Shown in pieces: positions 49,415 to 57,277 of a stretch of 64,000 bases of DNA. The notes below the pieces were generated by a model. The model worked only from the letters and a program-made list of their open reading frames with translations, was not told where the DNA came from and ran no database searches. A program made the translations under genes and the position numbers. The stretch spans positions 1,358,501 to 1,422,500 of the forward strand of contig NC_014926.1 in assembly GCF_000185805.1 (NCBI RefSeq), in the 5' to 3' direction. Source of the stretch: Thermovibrio ammonificans HB-1 (lineage in GTDB: Bacteria; Aquificota; Aquificia; Desulfurobacteriales; Desulfurobacteriaceae). How positions within the stretch are numbered: the first letter of the stretch is position 1; the number at the start of each line of letters is the position of its first letter.

Positions 49415-50440
49415 GTGAGAGACCTCAGCTTTCTCCGGTTTCCTGCGGCGAAAATAGAGACGATTCTGATATTCATCCTGCTGCTTGTCAGCATAATCCT
49501 CTTTTTCATACTGGCGGGGCTTATAAGGGAGTACCTGCGAACCAAAAGGCTCAGGGAGTCGTTCTTCAAGGAGGCCCTTGAGAGGGGCCTAACGGAGAGG
49601 GAGGCGGAAATCCTCTGGACCTACTCTCAGAAGCTCGGGAGAGACCCATTCCTCACCCTCGAGTTTAAGGCTCCCTTCGAGAAAGTTGTAGACCTCTACT
49701 TAAAAACCGACCCCAATCCCGACGAGAAGCTCATCCAAGACATGCGCTCAAAGCTGGGGTTCGACTACGTTCCCTACTTCGTTCCCCTTGTGAGCACGAA
49801 AGACATAGAGCTCTTCCAGCCGGCAAAGCTCTACCTGCCCGACAACACCCGGATAGACATAGCCCTCTTCGACAAAGACGAGCGCTACATGTACTGGGCC
49901 GTTATAGAGGGAAGGCCCCACCTTGAGCCGGGCCAGAAAGTTACCGTCTCCTTCATACGGAAGGGAGACGGCATCTACAAGTTTGAAAACACCGTAGAGC
50001 GGGTGTTCACAGAGAACGGGAAGCTGGTTATCCAGATGCCCCACACCTTCGAAATGACCCGCTACCAGCGCAGGGAGTACGCAAGGGTTGAAGTTGAGCT
50101 CCCAGCCCAGGTAGGCCTCTACGACAAGGAGAAGGAGCAGGTTCGCTGGATTCCAGCAGAAATCGTTGACATCTCTGCCGGAGGCGCCAAGGTGTGCATC
50201 TCCTTAGAGGACTTACAGGAGGAGCTCCTGCCCACAACGGAGCTGATTCTGAAGTTCTCCCTCAACGGCAGGAACTACACCCTGAAGAGCTCGGTTGTAA
50301 ACGTTTACCCGCGCCGCCATACAACCTGCTACGGCGTGAAGTTCGAGAAGATAAAGCCGGATGAGCAAAAGAGCATTCACGACTTTGTGAAAAAGGAGCA
50401 GCAGAAGCTCGCCCAGCTGGCCCTTAAGAACAGAGGATGA
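49415..50440 (+). CDS. PilZ domain membrane protein, probable c-di-GMP-binding flagellar regulator
   Basis: The 341-aa protein starts at GTG 49415 with one TM helix (about 16-38, ILIFILLLVSIILFFILAGL), then a YcgR-like N-domain and a C-terminal PilZ domain with the c-di-GMP motifs YQRREYAR (RxxxR) and DISAGGAKV (DxSxxG). It lies directly before the fliJ-like and motE-like genes, so it is likely part of motility control. It could be the effector for the HD-GYP protein encoded at 12384, by inference. Confidence 0.82.
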   Translation: MRDLSFLRFPAAKIETILIFILLLVSIILFFILAGLIREYLRTKRLRESFFKEALERGLTEREAEILWTYSQKLGRDPFLTLEFKAPFEKVVDLYLKTDPNPDEKLIQDMRSKLGFDYVPYFVPLVSTKDIELFQPAKLYLPDNTRIDIALFDKDERYMYWAVIEGRPHLEPGQKVTVSFIRKGDGIYKFENTVERVFTENGKLVIQMPHTFEMTRYQRREYARVEVELPAQVGLYDKEKEQVRWIPAEIVDISAGGAKVCISLEDLQEELLPTTELILKFSLNGRNYTLKSSVVNVYPRRHTTCYGVKFEKIKPDEQKSIHDFVKKEQQKLAQLALKNRG

Positions 50441-50844
50441 AAAAGGTAAAGCTTGTAGAGAAGCTCAAGGAAAGGGAGTTAACAGAGCTCAAGCGGAAAC
50501 TCCAGCAGCTTCTTAAGGAGCTTAGCGAAACCAGGAGGGCCATCTCCGAAAGGGAGAGCAGGCTCGAAGGCCTGTTCAAGGCCGGCACCTCCCCCGCTGT
50601 GGAACTATGGCTCACCGCTCAGTTCGGCCATGAAACCCTTAAAGAGATAGAGGCGCTCAGGGCAAAAGAGGCAAAGCTCGAGAGCGAGATAGAGGCCCTA
50701 AAGGAGCAGATGGGCCTGCTGAACGCCCAGGTGAAACTACTGAAGAGCTTCAGAAAGAAAAGAGAGCTTCAGGAAACCAAGAAGGAGGAGATACTCCTTG
50801 AGAGGCTCGTTTACCAAGCTCTTAGCGGCAGCGGTGGCGGTTAA
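50437..50844 (+). CDS. fliJ: FliJ-like flagellar export coiled-coil protein
   Basis: A 135-aa, almost wholly coiled-coil protein (KLKERELTELKRKLQQLLKE, RAKEAKLESEIEALKEQMG) with a Lys/Glu pattern typical of FliJ, which links the export ATPase FliI to the gate FlhA. Sequence alone is not decisive, but its position with a PilZ protein and a MotE-like gene beside the flagellar operon supports it. It overlaps the PilZ stop by 4 nt and the next gene by 47 nt. Confidence 0.6.
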   Translation: MKKVKLVEKLKERELTELKRKLQQLLKELSETRRAISERESRLEGLFKAGTSPAVELWLTAQFGHETLKEIEALRAKEAKLESEIEALKEQMGLLNAQVKLLKSFRKKRELQETKKEEILLERLVYQALSGSGGG

Positions 50845-51316
50845 CCTGGCAACCTCTACCGCCGCACTCGCCCAGAAGGCCCAGAAAGTAGAGATAGAGA
50901 AAGAGCTGAAGCGGCTCGAACAGATGAGAAAGCAGGTAAAGGTGCTCATTCAGGAGAACCGGAAGCTCCTGCAGAAAATAGAGGCAGAGCGCAAAGCCCT
51001 GGAGGAGGCCCGCAGAGAGCTCGAAAAAGAGCTCAAACAGGCCCAGAGCGAGAGGTACAAAAAGCTGGCCCAGATGTTTTCCAAAATGGACCCGGAGCTT
51101 GCCGGCCAGAAGATATCGGCCCTTCAAGACCCCAAAGAGGCCGCCCTGATTCTCTACAACATGAAGGCCAGAAAGGCGGGGGCCATACTCGACTACGTAG
51201 ACCCGAAAGTGGTGAGCCAGATTGTAAAGTACCTCACAACCTTTAAAAGCGCCGCCGCCGTCTGTAAATCTTTGCAAGAATCCGGGCAACAGCTCGGTAA
51301 AACTCCTCAGGAATGA
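50798..51316 (+). CDS. MotE-like flagellar protein with MgtE-N domain
   Basis: From TTG 50798 (RBS GGAGGAG) the 172-aa protein has a signal or anchor segment (KLLAAAVAVNLATSTAALAQ), a long coiled coil (about 30-95) and an MgtE intracellular-N-like domain (FSKMDPELAGQKISALQDPKEAALIL, DPKVVSQIVKYL). This is the build of MotE/FliG-linked periplasmic chaperones that aid motor assembly. The 3' end overlaps convergent flhB by 74 bp. Confidence 0.7.
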   Translation: MRGSFTKLLAAAVAVNLATSTAALAQKAQKVEIEKELKRLEQMRKQVKVLIQENRKLLQKIEAERKALEEARRELEKELKQAQSERYKKLAQMFSKMDPELAGQKISALQDPKEAALILYNMKARKAGAILDYVDPKVVSQIVKYLTTFKSAAAVCKSLQESGQQLGKTPQE

Positions 51317-52286
51317 AGTCCCCCACCTCGCAGCTCTCGTAGAGGGCCCTTGCAAGGGGAGGGTTCTCCTCTACGGGAACGCCGTGTTCAAGGGCAATCT
51401 CCTTAATCTTCAGGGCAACCGAATCGACCCCCTTTGCCACAACCTTGGGGGCGTACATCTTACCCCTCTCGTACTTAAGGGCAACGGCGTAGTGCTCCGG
51501 GTTCGTTATAACAACGTCCGCTTTAGGGACTTCGGCCATCATACGGCGCATGGCAAGCTGCCGCTGTCTCTTCCTGATTTCAGACTTTATAAGCGGGTGG
51601 CCCTCGTACTGCTTCCGCTCCTCCTTTACCTCCTGCTTGCTCATCTTAAGGTTCTCCTCGTACTCCCAGCGGCGGTAGAGGAAGTCGAGGCCGGCTACGG
51701 GAACGGCTAAAAGGGCAAAGGCCACAACGAGAACAACCAGACTCTTGGCAAGGTAGTAGAGCTGAACCTCCAGTGGGAAGGAGGCGTAAGAGGTGAAGTA
51801 TCGGGTAAGGTACTTTACCGCAAAGTAGCCCACGGCCGAGGCAAAACCCAGCTTCACCAGGCTTTTAACAAGCTCAAACAGGGTCTTCAGCGAAAAAAGC
51901 CGCTGGAACCCCTTAACGGGGTTTATGGGGTCGAGCTTCGGAACGAGGGGCTTAAGGGTAAAGAGAAAGCCGAACTGGACAACGTTACTCAAAACCCCCC
52001 CGACGAGTAGAACCAAGAAAACGGGGAAGGTTAAAAGGGCCAAAATCTCAAGCGAGACAAAAACGAACTGGTTCAGCTCAAGGAAGGGTAGCTCTTCAAA
52101 AGTGTAGTTAAAGAGCTTCAAAAGCTCCCTAAAGGCAAAGGGCAGGTAGAAAAAGAGGGTGACCGCAACAAGAACCAGCGAAAAGGCGATAGAGAGGTCC
52201 TGGCTCCTTAAGACCTGTCCCTCTTCACGGGCCTTCTGACGCCGCCGCGGCGTCGCCTTTTCGGTTTTTGAAGGGTCCTTAGCCAC
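51243..52286 (-). CDS. flhB: flagellar biosynthesis protein FlhB
   Basis: FlhB is the export-gate switch protein. The 347-aa protein has the N-terminal SKTEKATPRRRQKAREEGQV, four membrane helices (from about 30 to 205) and the cytoplasmic domain with MSKQEVKEERKQYEGHP. The autocleavage motif reads NPEH (262-265, in TNPEHYAVAL) rather than the usual NPTH. It is the last gene of the flagellar operon, 8 nt inside the fliR end, and its tail ends in RRRRRF overlapping the plus-strand motE-like gene. Confidence 0.93.
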   Translation of the reverse strand: MAKDPSKTEKATPRRRQKAREEGQVLRSQDLSIAFSLVLVAVTLFFYLPFAFRELLKLFNYTFEELPFLELNQFVFVSLEILALLTFPVFLVLLVGGVLSNVVQFGFLFTLKPLVPKLDPINPVKGFQRLFSLKTLFELVKSLVKLGFASAVGYFAVKYLTRYFTSYASFPLEVQLYYLAKSLVVLVVAFALLAVPVAGLDFLYRRWEYEENLKMSKQEVKEERKQYEGHPLIKSEIRKRQRQLAMRRMMAEVPKADVVITNPEHYAVALKYERGKMYAPKVVAKGVDSVALKIKEIALEHGVPVEENPPLARALYESCEVGDFIPEEFYRAVARILAKIYRRRRRF

Positions 52287-53058
52287 CGCCGGTTAACCTC
52301 AAAAGGGTTATAAGGTCTTCCACAAGGCGCTGAATGAGGTTCTCGCCAAATAGGACAACAACCGAAAAGCCCACAGAGAGGGCAACGAGCCCAACGAAAA
52401 GCTGCAGGGGCAGTCCCACAATAAAAACGTTAATCTGGGGAATGAGCCTGTTAACGAGGGCAAGGGCAAGGTTGGTTATGAAGAGAACCAGCAGAAAAGG
52501 GAAGGCCATCTGGAAGCCGAAGGAGAAGATTAGGCCAGCCTCCTGAAAGAGGAACTTGAAAAGGGGGCCTTTAAAACTTGCGCCTCCCGGGGGAATGAGC
52601 TTGAAGCTCTCAACCAAGGCTCCTATAAAGAGCCTGTAGGCTCCCGTGGCGAAGAAGAGGGCGTAGAAAACGTAAACGAAAAACCTACCCAGAACCGAAA
52701 CCATCCCGAAGGTGGGGTCGAACATGTTAACAACGGTCAGGCCCATCAGGTAACTAATCTGGTCGGCGGCAAACAGAAAAACGGCGTAGAAGATGTAAAC
52801 AACGAGAGCAAGGGAAAGGCCCAAAAGCAACTCTTTTAAAACCGCAAGGGCAAACTCAAAGAGCGTCAGGCTCCCGGGCTCAACCGTAACGAATGAAGAG
52901 ACGAAAAACGAGAAGGCAAGAACCAGGACAACCCTAACCGTAAGGGGGACGTTAAGGCCCGAAATAAAGGGGAAGGCGATGAAAAGGGAGGAGAGCCGCA
53001 GGAAAACAAACAGAAAGCTCCAAAAGTGGGAGGAGAAGTAGGTGAGAAGCTCACTCAT
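52279..53058 (-). CDS. fliR: flagellar biosynthesis protein FliR
   Basis: A 259-aa inner-membrane export-gate protein with repeated hydrophobic helices and a FliR-like ending (LPLQLFVGLVALSVGFSVVVLFG). Its start overlaps fliQ and its stop overlaps the flhB start by 8 nt. With FliP and FliQ it forms the export channel. Confidence 0.92.
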   Translation of the reverse strand: MSELLTYFSSHFWSFLFVFLRLSSLFIAFPFISGLNVPLTVRVVLVLAFSFFVSSFVTVEPGSLTLFEFALAVLKELLLGLSLALVVYIFYAVFLFAADQISYLMGLTVVNMFDPTFGMVSVLGRFFVYVFYALFFATGAYRLFIGALVESFKLIPPGGASFKGPLFKFLFQEAGLIFSFGFQMAFPFLLVLFITNLALALVNRLIPQINVFIVGLPLQLFVGLVALSVGFSVVVLFGENLIQRLVEDLITLLRLTGGG

Positions 53059-53324
53059 CTTACCATCTGAAGCAGAAGCTGGAAGTTCTCCTTGGTGTAC
53101 TCAACCAGTTTCATAAACATCCAACCGCCGAAGATAAAAATAGCAACAAAGGCGGCGAGAATTTTGGGAATAAAGGTTAACGTCATCTCGTGAATCTGGG
53201 TGGCGGCCTGCAGAACGCTTATGGCTATACCTACAAAAAAAGTTATCAGGAGAACGGGTGCCCCAACCAACAACGCCACCTCGAGCATCTGCCTGCCGAG
53301 AAAAATTATCTGCTCAACCGTCAT
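53055..53324 (-). CDS. fliQ: flagellar biosynthesis protein FliQ
   Basis: The 89-aa protein has two membrane helices and the FliQ-type segments LEVALLVGAPVLLITFFVGIA and ISVLQAATQIHEMTLTFIPK, part of the flagellar export gate. It overlaps fliP and fliR by 4 nt each. Confidence 0.95.
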   Translation of the reverse strand: MTVEQIIFLGRQMLEVALLVGAPVLLITFFVGIAISVLQAATQIHEMTLTFIPKILAAFVAIFIFGGWMFMKLVEYTKENFQLLLQMVR

Positions 53325-54031
53325 CGGTAGCTCACTATAATCGACTTTATTAGAAGCTCCCAGCCGCCGGAAACCACAAACAGAATGAGCTTAAAGGGCA
53401 ACGAGAGCATCATAGGCGGAATCATCATCATACCCATAGACATCAGAATGCTGGCAACAAGCAGGTCTATAACCATAAAGGGCAGGAATATGACGAACAC
53501 AAACTCAAAGGCCGTTTTTATCTCGCTCACCATAAAGGCGGGAACCAGCGTTACAAAGGAGACCTCCTCGGGGCCTTTGGGCCTTTCGTTCCGTATATCA
53601 AGGAAGAGCTTCAAATCCTCCTTCCTCGTGTTGTGAAGCATAAACTCCTTTAAGGGGCGAGAGGCCCTTTCCACCGCCTCAACGGCAGTTATCTGGCCGT
53701 TCAGGTAAGGCTTTAAGGCCTCTTTGTCTATCTTCTCGAAGGTGGGGGCCATCGTAAAGAAGGTGAGAAAGAGCGAAAGGGCTATAACTACTTGGTTTGG
53801 AGGAGTCTGCGGCGTTCCAAGGGCGTGCCTTAAAAGCGACAGAATGATAACGATGCGGGTGAAGCTGGTCAGCGCAATAAGGAGCGAAGGAACAACTGCA
53901 AGAAGCGTAACGAGGAAAACGAGCTTTAAAGTTATATCTAAGTTACCCAGCTTCGCCGTCAGCTCGTTGAGGGTTGCTCCCTGCGCCTGAAGGGGAAAGA
54001 GAGTCGCAGTAAGGAACACCACCTTCCTCAT
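53321..54031 (-). CDS. fliP: flagellar biosynthesis protein FliP
   Basis: The 236-aa protein has an N-terminal signal-like segment, the FliP signatures SLLIALTSFTRIVIILSLLR and ALGTPQTPPNQVVIALSLFLTFF, LVPAFMVSEIKTAF and PFMVIDLLVASILMSMGMMM. Full length for the family. The start codon at 54031 lies inside the fliO-like frame, overlapping it by 89 nt. Confidence 0.95.
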   Translation of the reverse strand: MRKVVFLTATLFPLQAQGATLNELTAKLGNLDITLKLVFLVTLLAVVPSLLIALTSFTRIVIILSLLRHALGTPQTPPNQVVIALSLFLTFFTMAPTFEKIDKEALKPYLNGQITAVEAVERASRPLKEFMLHNTRKEDLKLFLDIRNERPKGPEEVSFVTLVPAFMVSEIKTAFEFVFVIFLPFMVIDLLVASILMSMGMMMIPPMMLSLPFKLILFVVSGGWELLIKSIIVSYR

Positions 54032-54284
54032 CGCCCCACTCTTTAAGTAGAGTCGCCCCGGAAGGGCCGTAGTGCAAAAGTAAAAGCCGTCCCCTGCACC
54101 TCAAAAGGAGGATTCCCGAGTCCTTCGTTAAAGGAACCCTCTCCACAACCGTTACGTACCGCCTGCCGGAAAAGGGAAGAGCTCCCCTGCCGAACCGCTG
54201 AACCAGCAGATAAACGGCAAAAAGCAGGGCAATAAAAGCCCCGCTTGTTATAAGGAAACGAAGCTCCTCACTATACAAGGTCAA
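53943..54284 (-). CDS. fliO: FliO-like flagellar biosynthesis protein
   Basis: This 113-aa protein has one membrane helix (about 9-29, FLITSGAFIALLFAVYLLVQRF) and a small beta domain (RRYVTVVERVPLTKDSGILLLRCRG), as in FliO, which helps FliP assemble. Position between fliN and fliP supports it. The C-terminal tail (after about residue 84) overlaps fliP by 89 nt. Confidence 0.75.
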   Translation of the reverse strand: MTLYSEELRFLITSGAFIALLFAVYLLVQRFGRGALPFSGRRYVTVVERVPLTKDSGILLLRCRGRLLLLHYGPSGATLLKEWGDEEGGVPYCDSLSPSGAGSNPQRADGEAG

Positions 54285-54525
54285 CCAACCTCAAACTGAC
54301 CTTATCGTTAATCACTATAAGCTCGCCTATCCCAAACTCCTGGTCGTTCAGAGTCACCTCAAGGTAGTCGTCGAGCTTCTTATCAAGGGTGATAATGTCA
54401 CCCTCCTTCAACTTCAAAACCTTAGAAAAGGGCATAACCTTCCTGCCAACAACGAGCGATATCTTCAGCTCTATATCGCTAAAACGCTCCAGCTTCTCGG
54501 TTAACTCCTTCTCAACCTCCATCAC
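54271..54525 (-). CDS. fliN: flagellar motor switch protein FliN
   Basis: An 84-aa protein with one SpoA domain: LKISLVVGRKVMPFSKVLKLKEGDIITLDKK, then VTLNDQEFGIGELIVINDKVSLRLVDLV. It is a short FliN without an N-terminal extension. It follows fliL directly (fliL stop 54526), and no fliM is present between them. Confidence 0.93.
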   Translation of the reverse strand: MMEVEKELTEKLERFSDIELKISLVVGRKVMPFSKVLKLKEGDIITLDKKLDDYLEVTLNDQEFGIGELIVINDKVSLRLVDLV

Positions 54526-55038
54526 CTACCCTGTCTGGATGATAAACTCGGTGAAGTAAACGTTCTTAACGCCGCCCAGAGGCAATATGGCGTTCACCCT
54601 CTTTGCAATCTCCTCCTTCAAGAACTCTATACCCTCGGGAGTCCTTATCTCCGAAGACTTCTTAGTCAGGAGGAGAGTAGTTATGGCGTCTTTAATCTCC
54701 GGCAAACGCTTTTGAGCCTCCTGCTGAACCTTCTGGTCCTTAAGCTCAAGAACGATAGAGACCTTCAGGTAACGCTCAATATCGGGGTCTGCAAGGTTAA
54801 CAACGAAAGTCCCCAGGTCAAACATCACCCCAACGTTCTCGGTGGCCTTAATCTCCTCTATTATCTTCTGGGCCTGCTTCTCCTTACTCTGGGCCTTCTT
54901 ATCTAAAACGAGAAACTTATAGGCGGCACCGCCGCCACCGGCCAAAAGGAGGAGAAGAACAAGGAGAATGATGAGCTTCTTCTTACCTCCTCCCTTCTTC
55001 TCCTCCTGACCCTGCTTCTCCTTTTCCTCTTCAGCCAT
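54526..55038 (-). CDS. fliL: flagellar basal body-associated protein FliL
   Basis: The 170-aa protein has a charged cytoplasmic N-terminus (EKEKQGQEEKKGGGKKK), one membrane helix (about 21-40, LIILLVLLLLLAGGGGAAYK) and a periplasmic FliL domain with MFDLGTFVVNLADPDIERYLKVSIVLEL. FliL stabilises stators and the basal body. It lies between flgE and fliN. Confidence 0.92.
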   Translation of the reverse strand: MAEEEKEKQGQEEKKGGGKKKLIILLVLLLLLAGGGGAAYKFLVLDKKAQSKEKQAQKIIEEIKATENVGVMFDLGTFVVNLADPDIERYLKVSIVLELKDQKVQQEAQKRLPEIKDAITTLLLTKKSSEIRTPEGIEFLKEEIAKRVNAILPLGGVKNVYFTEFIIQTG

Positions 55039-55049
55039 CTACAACCCCG

Positions 55050-56618
55050 TTACCTCTTGATATTCATGGTCTCTTGAAGAATCTGGTCGTCGGTGGTAAT
55101 CACCCTTGCGTTCGCCTGGTAAGAGCGCTGCGCCGTTATGAGGTTTATAAACTCGTTGGCTATATCAACGTTGGACATCTCCAGCATACCGCTTCTCACC
55201 TTAGAGATAACACCTCCCGGCATTATCACCGGCGTAAAGGTCTGAACGTTGGGAACGTAAAGCCAGCTACCCTTACGAACGAGCATCTCCTTGTCCTTAA
55301 ACGTAGCTATGGCAAGGCGGGCGATATCCTTTACCTTCCCGTTAGAGTAGGTAGCCTTAATAACGCCGTCCTCACTTACGGCAACAGCCATAAGGTCTCC
55401 CTTGCTGTTTCCATCCTGCTGAGCGTAGAAGATAAAGTCGGAAGCCAGCTGCCTAAGCTTCTCGTAATTAACGGCAAAAGTGAAAGGAGTTTGAGCCCCG
55501 GTATTGGGGTCGTAACCGGTTATGGTGATATCCTTGTAGTCGAGGGTAGCCGTGGCCGCAGTCGGGTTGTAAAGGTAGTCAACGGTTATAGAAGAGGAGT
55601 TGGCGTAATCCCCCTCAAGCTGAATCTCGCCGGTTGCGTAGTTAATGGTTCCCACAACGTTACCGTTCTCATCAACAAGGTTCCCTATGCCGTCGCCGTC
55701 GCCGTCTCCCTCGTCGTGGATGTTAACGGTAACGCCGTCTATCGCCTTTATGTGAACGCTGCCTATAACCGGCGGGTTGGCAAGGGTAAAGGCGCCGTTG
55801 GTTCCCGTATCCTGCTCGTTCTGGGCAAGGGAGACCTGAGTGTCGGAACCGGCAGAAACAACATTACCGTTGCTGTCAAACTTCAGAGTTACGTACTCGT
55901 AGTAGTTACCGTTACCGTCGGTTACCGGAGTAAGCGTGCCGTCTATAAGGGTGTAAACCCTCCAGGTTCCGGTATCTATCTTCTGGAAGTAGTAGGTGAG
56001 AGTATGGGGATTTCCGAGGGAGTCGTAAACAGTCTGAGAGTTCACGTAGTTGTAGGTTGTGGAGTTCGCCGGGTCGAACTGGGCGGTGATAACATCGGCC
56101 CTCGAATCAAGGTTCGAAGGCTCCTCAAAAGAGATATTCTTCGTAACTTTCGGGTCCATACTCATGGGAACCGTAATGTTACTTATGGCTCCCGCCATGT
56201 TGCCGTTATCATCGAGCATCCAGCCCTGAACCTTCATCCCTAGCATGTTTATAAGGTCGCCGTTGGCGTCGAGCCTGAACTCACCGTTCCTGGTGTAGTA
56301 GGTCAGCCCTTGGTTGTCCCTCACCATGAAGAAACCTTCGCCGTCGAGGGCAAGGTCGAGGGGATTGTTGGTGTTCATAAAGGTTCCCTGGCTGAAGTCC
56401 TTAACGGTGGCGCTTACGAAAACTCCTCCCCCGATTTCGGTGTTCACAGGCGCACCGTTCTTAAAAGTGGTGAGGCTCCTTGCAAGCAGGTCCTCGAAAA
56501 CGGCCCTTTCGGCCTTGAAGCCCACGGTGTTAACGTTGGCAATGTTGTCGGATATAATGGAGAGCCAACGCTTATCTGCCGTTAACCCTGTAAAAGCCGT
56601 GTAGAAAGACTGTAACAT
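55050..56618 (-). CDS. flgE: flagellar hook protein FlgE
   Basis: The 522-aa hook protein has the flagellar basal-body rod motif at the N-terminus (FYTAFTGLTADKRWLSIISDNIANVNTVGFK), FLMVRDNQG-like and DANGDLINMLGMKVQGWM segments, and a C-terminal rod-type tail (SGMLEMSNVDIANEFINLITAQRSYQANARVITT). It is followed by fliL with 11 nt. An insertion near residues 295-315 contains the acidic run DEGDGDGDGIGNLVDENGN, like a calcium-binding loop. Confidence 0.93.
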   Translation of the reverse strand: MLQSFYTAFTGLTADKRWLSIISDNIANVNTVGFKAERAVFEDLLARSLTTFKNGAPVNTEIGGGVFVSATVKDFSQGTFMNTNNPLDLALDGEGFFMVRDNQGLTYYTRNGEFRLDANGDLINMLGMKVQGWMLDDNGNMAGAISNITVPMSMDPKVTKNISFEEPSNLDSRADVITAQFDPANSTTYNYVNSQTVYDSLGNPHTLTYYFQKIDTGTWRVYTLIDGTLTPVTDGNGNYYEYVTLKFDSNGNVVSAGSDTQVSLAQNEQDTGTNGAFTLANPPVIGSVHIKAIDGVTVNIHDEGDGDGDGIGNLVDENGNVVGTINYATGEIQLEGDYANSSSITVDYLYNPTAATATLDYKDITITGYDPNTGAQTPFTFAVNYEKLRQLASDFIFYAQQDGNSKGDLMAVAVSEDGVIKATYSNGKVKDIARLAIATFKDKEMLVRKGSWLYVPNVQTFTPVIMPGGVISKVRSGMLEMSNVDIANEFINLITAQRSYQANARVITTDDQILQETMNIKR

Positions 56619-56620
56619 GG

Positions 56621-57277
56621 CTACCCTCCTATCCCGATGATTTCATCAAGAGGTATTTCGGAAACGGCGGTTTTTATGTAAACCTTGCCGTCGTCTCCCT
56701 TAACAACGGACTGAACTAAAGCTCGTGATTCAACAGTCATATCTATAGAGTTTCCGTTTGCGTCCTTCGCCGTAACGTAAACCGTGTAGTAGCCGTCGGG
56801 TAGGTCGGGGTTGTCTATCTCAAAGGGATAAGTTCCGGCAGAGAGGTTCGTTAGCTCCTTCTCTTCAACAACGTTGCCGTTTTGGTCAAGAACCTCAACG
56901 GTAACAGAAGCGGCATCGGAAGGAAGGGTAAACGAAACATACCCCTTCCCGTTCTCTACGTAAGTCTGGTTCCCCTTGTAGAGAATCAGCTTACCTATAA
57001 AGCCGGAGGCGTAAAAGAGCGACAGGGAGTTTAAAGTGGAAACCATCTTATCGACAGAGTTTTCAAAGTCGTTGAGGGCCTCCATCTCCCTCAGCTTTAC
57101 GCTGTCGTCTATGAACTGGCTTATATCCTCTGCCTGGAGGGGGTCCTGCCACTGGAGGTTGGCAAGGAGGATCTTCAAAAAGTCCTCTTTACTCATTTTT
57201 GAGTTGTCGTAGTCGGGCCCCACAACTTTAACGTTTGAATCAGTATTCAAACTGGCCGTTATTCCATCTAACGCCAT
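56621..57277 (-). CDS. flgD: flagellar hook capping protein FlgD
   Basis: From ATG 57277 (RBS GGAGGGAAG) the protein has 218 residues. The FlgD signature is KMSKEDFLKILLANLQWQDPLQ, then the QFIDDSVKLREMEALND segment; an Ig-like domain follows (GYVSFTLPSDAASVTVEVLDQNGNV). FlgD caps the growing hook. The frame continues to 57295, but the ATG has the better ribosome site. It overlaps the fliI end by 38 nt. Confidence 0.9.
   Translation of the reverse strand: MALDGITASLNTDSNVKVVGPDYDNSKMSKEDFLKILLANLQWQDPLQAEDISQFIDDSVKLREMEALNDFENSVDKMVSTLNSLSLFYASGFIGKLILYKGNQTYVENGKGYVSFTLPSDAASVTVEVLDQNGNVVEEKELTNLSAGTYPFEIDNPDLPDGYYTVYVTAKDANGNSIDMTVESRALVQSVVKGDDGKVYIKTAVSEIPLDEIIGIGG

Noticed and set aside
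55074-56243. 389-codon plus-strand frame opposite flgE
   Set aside because: Antisense shadow of the hook gene; Val-rich and without a start signal.
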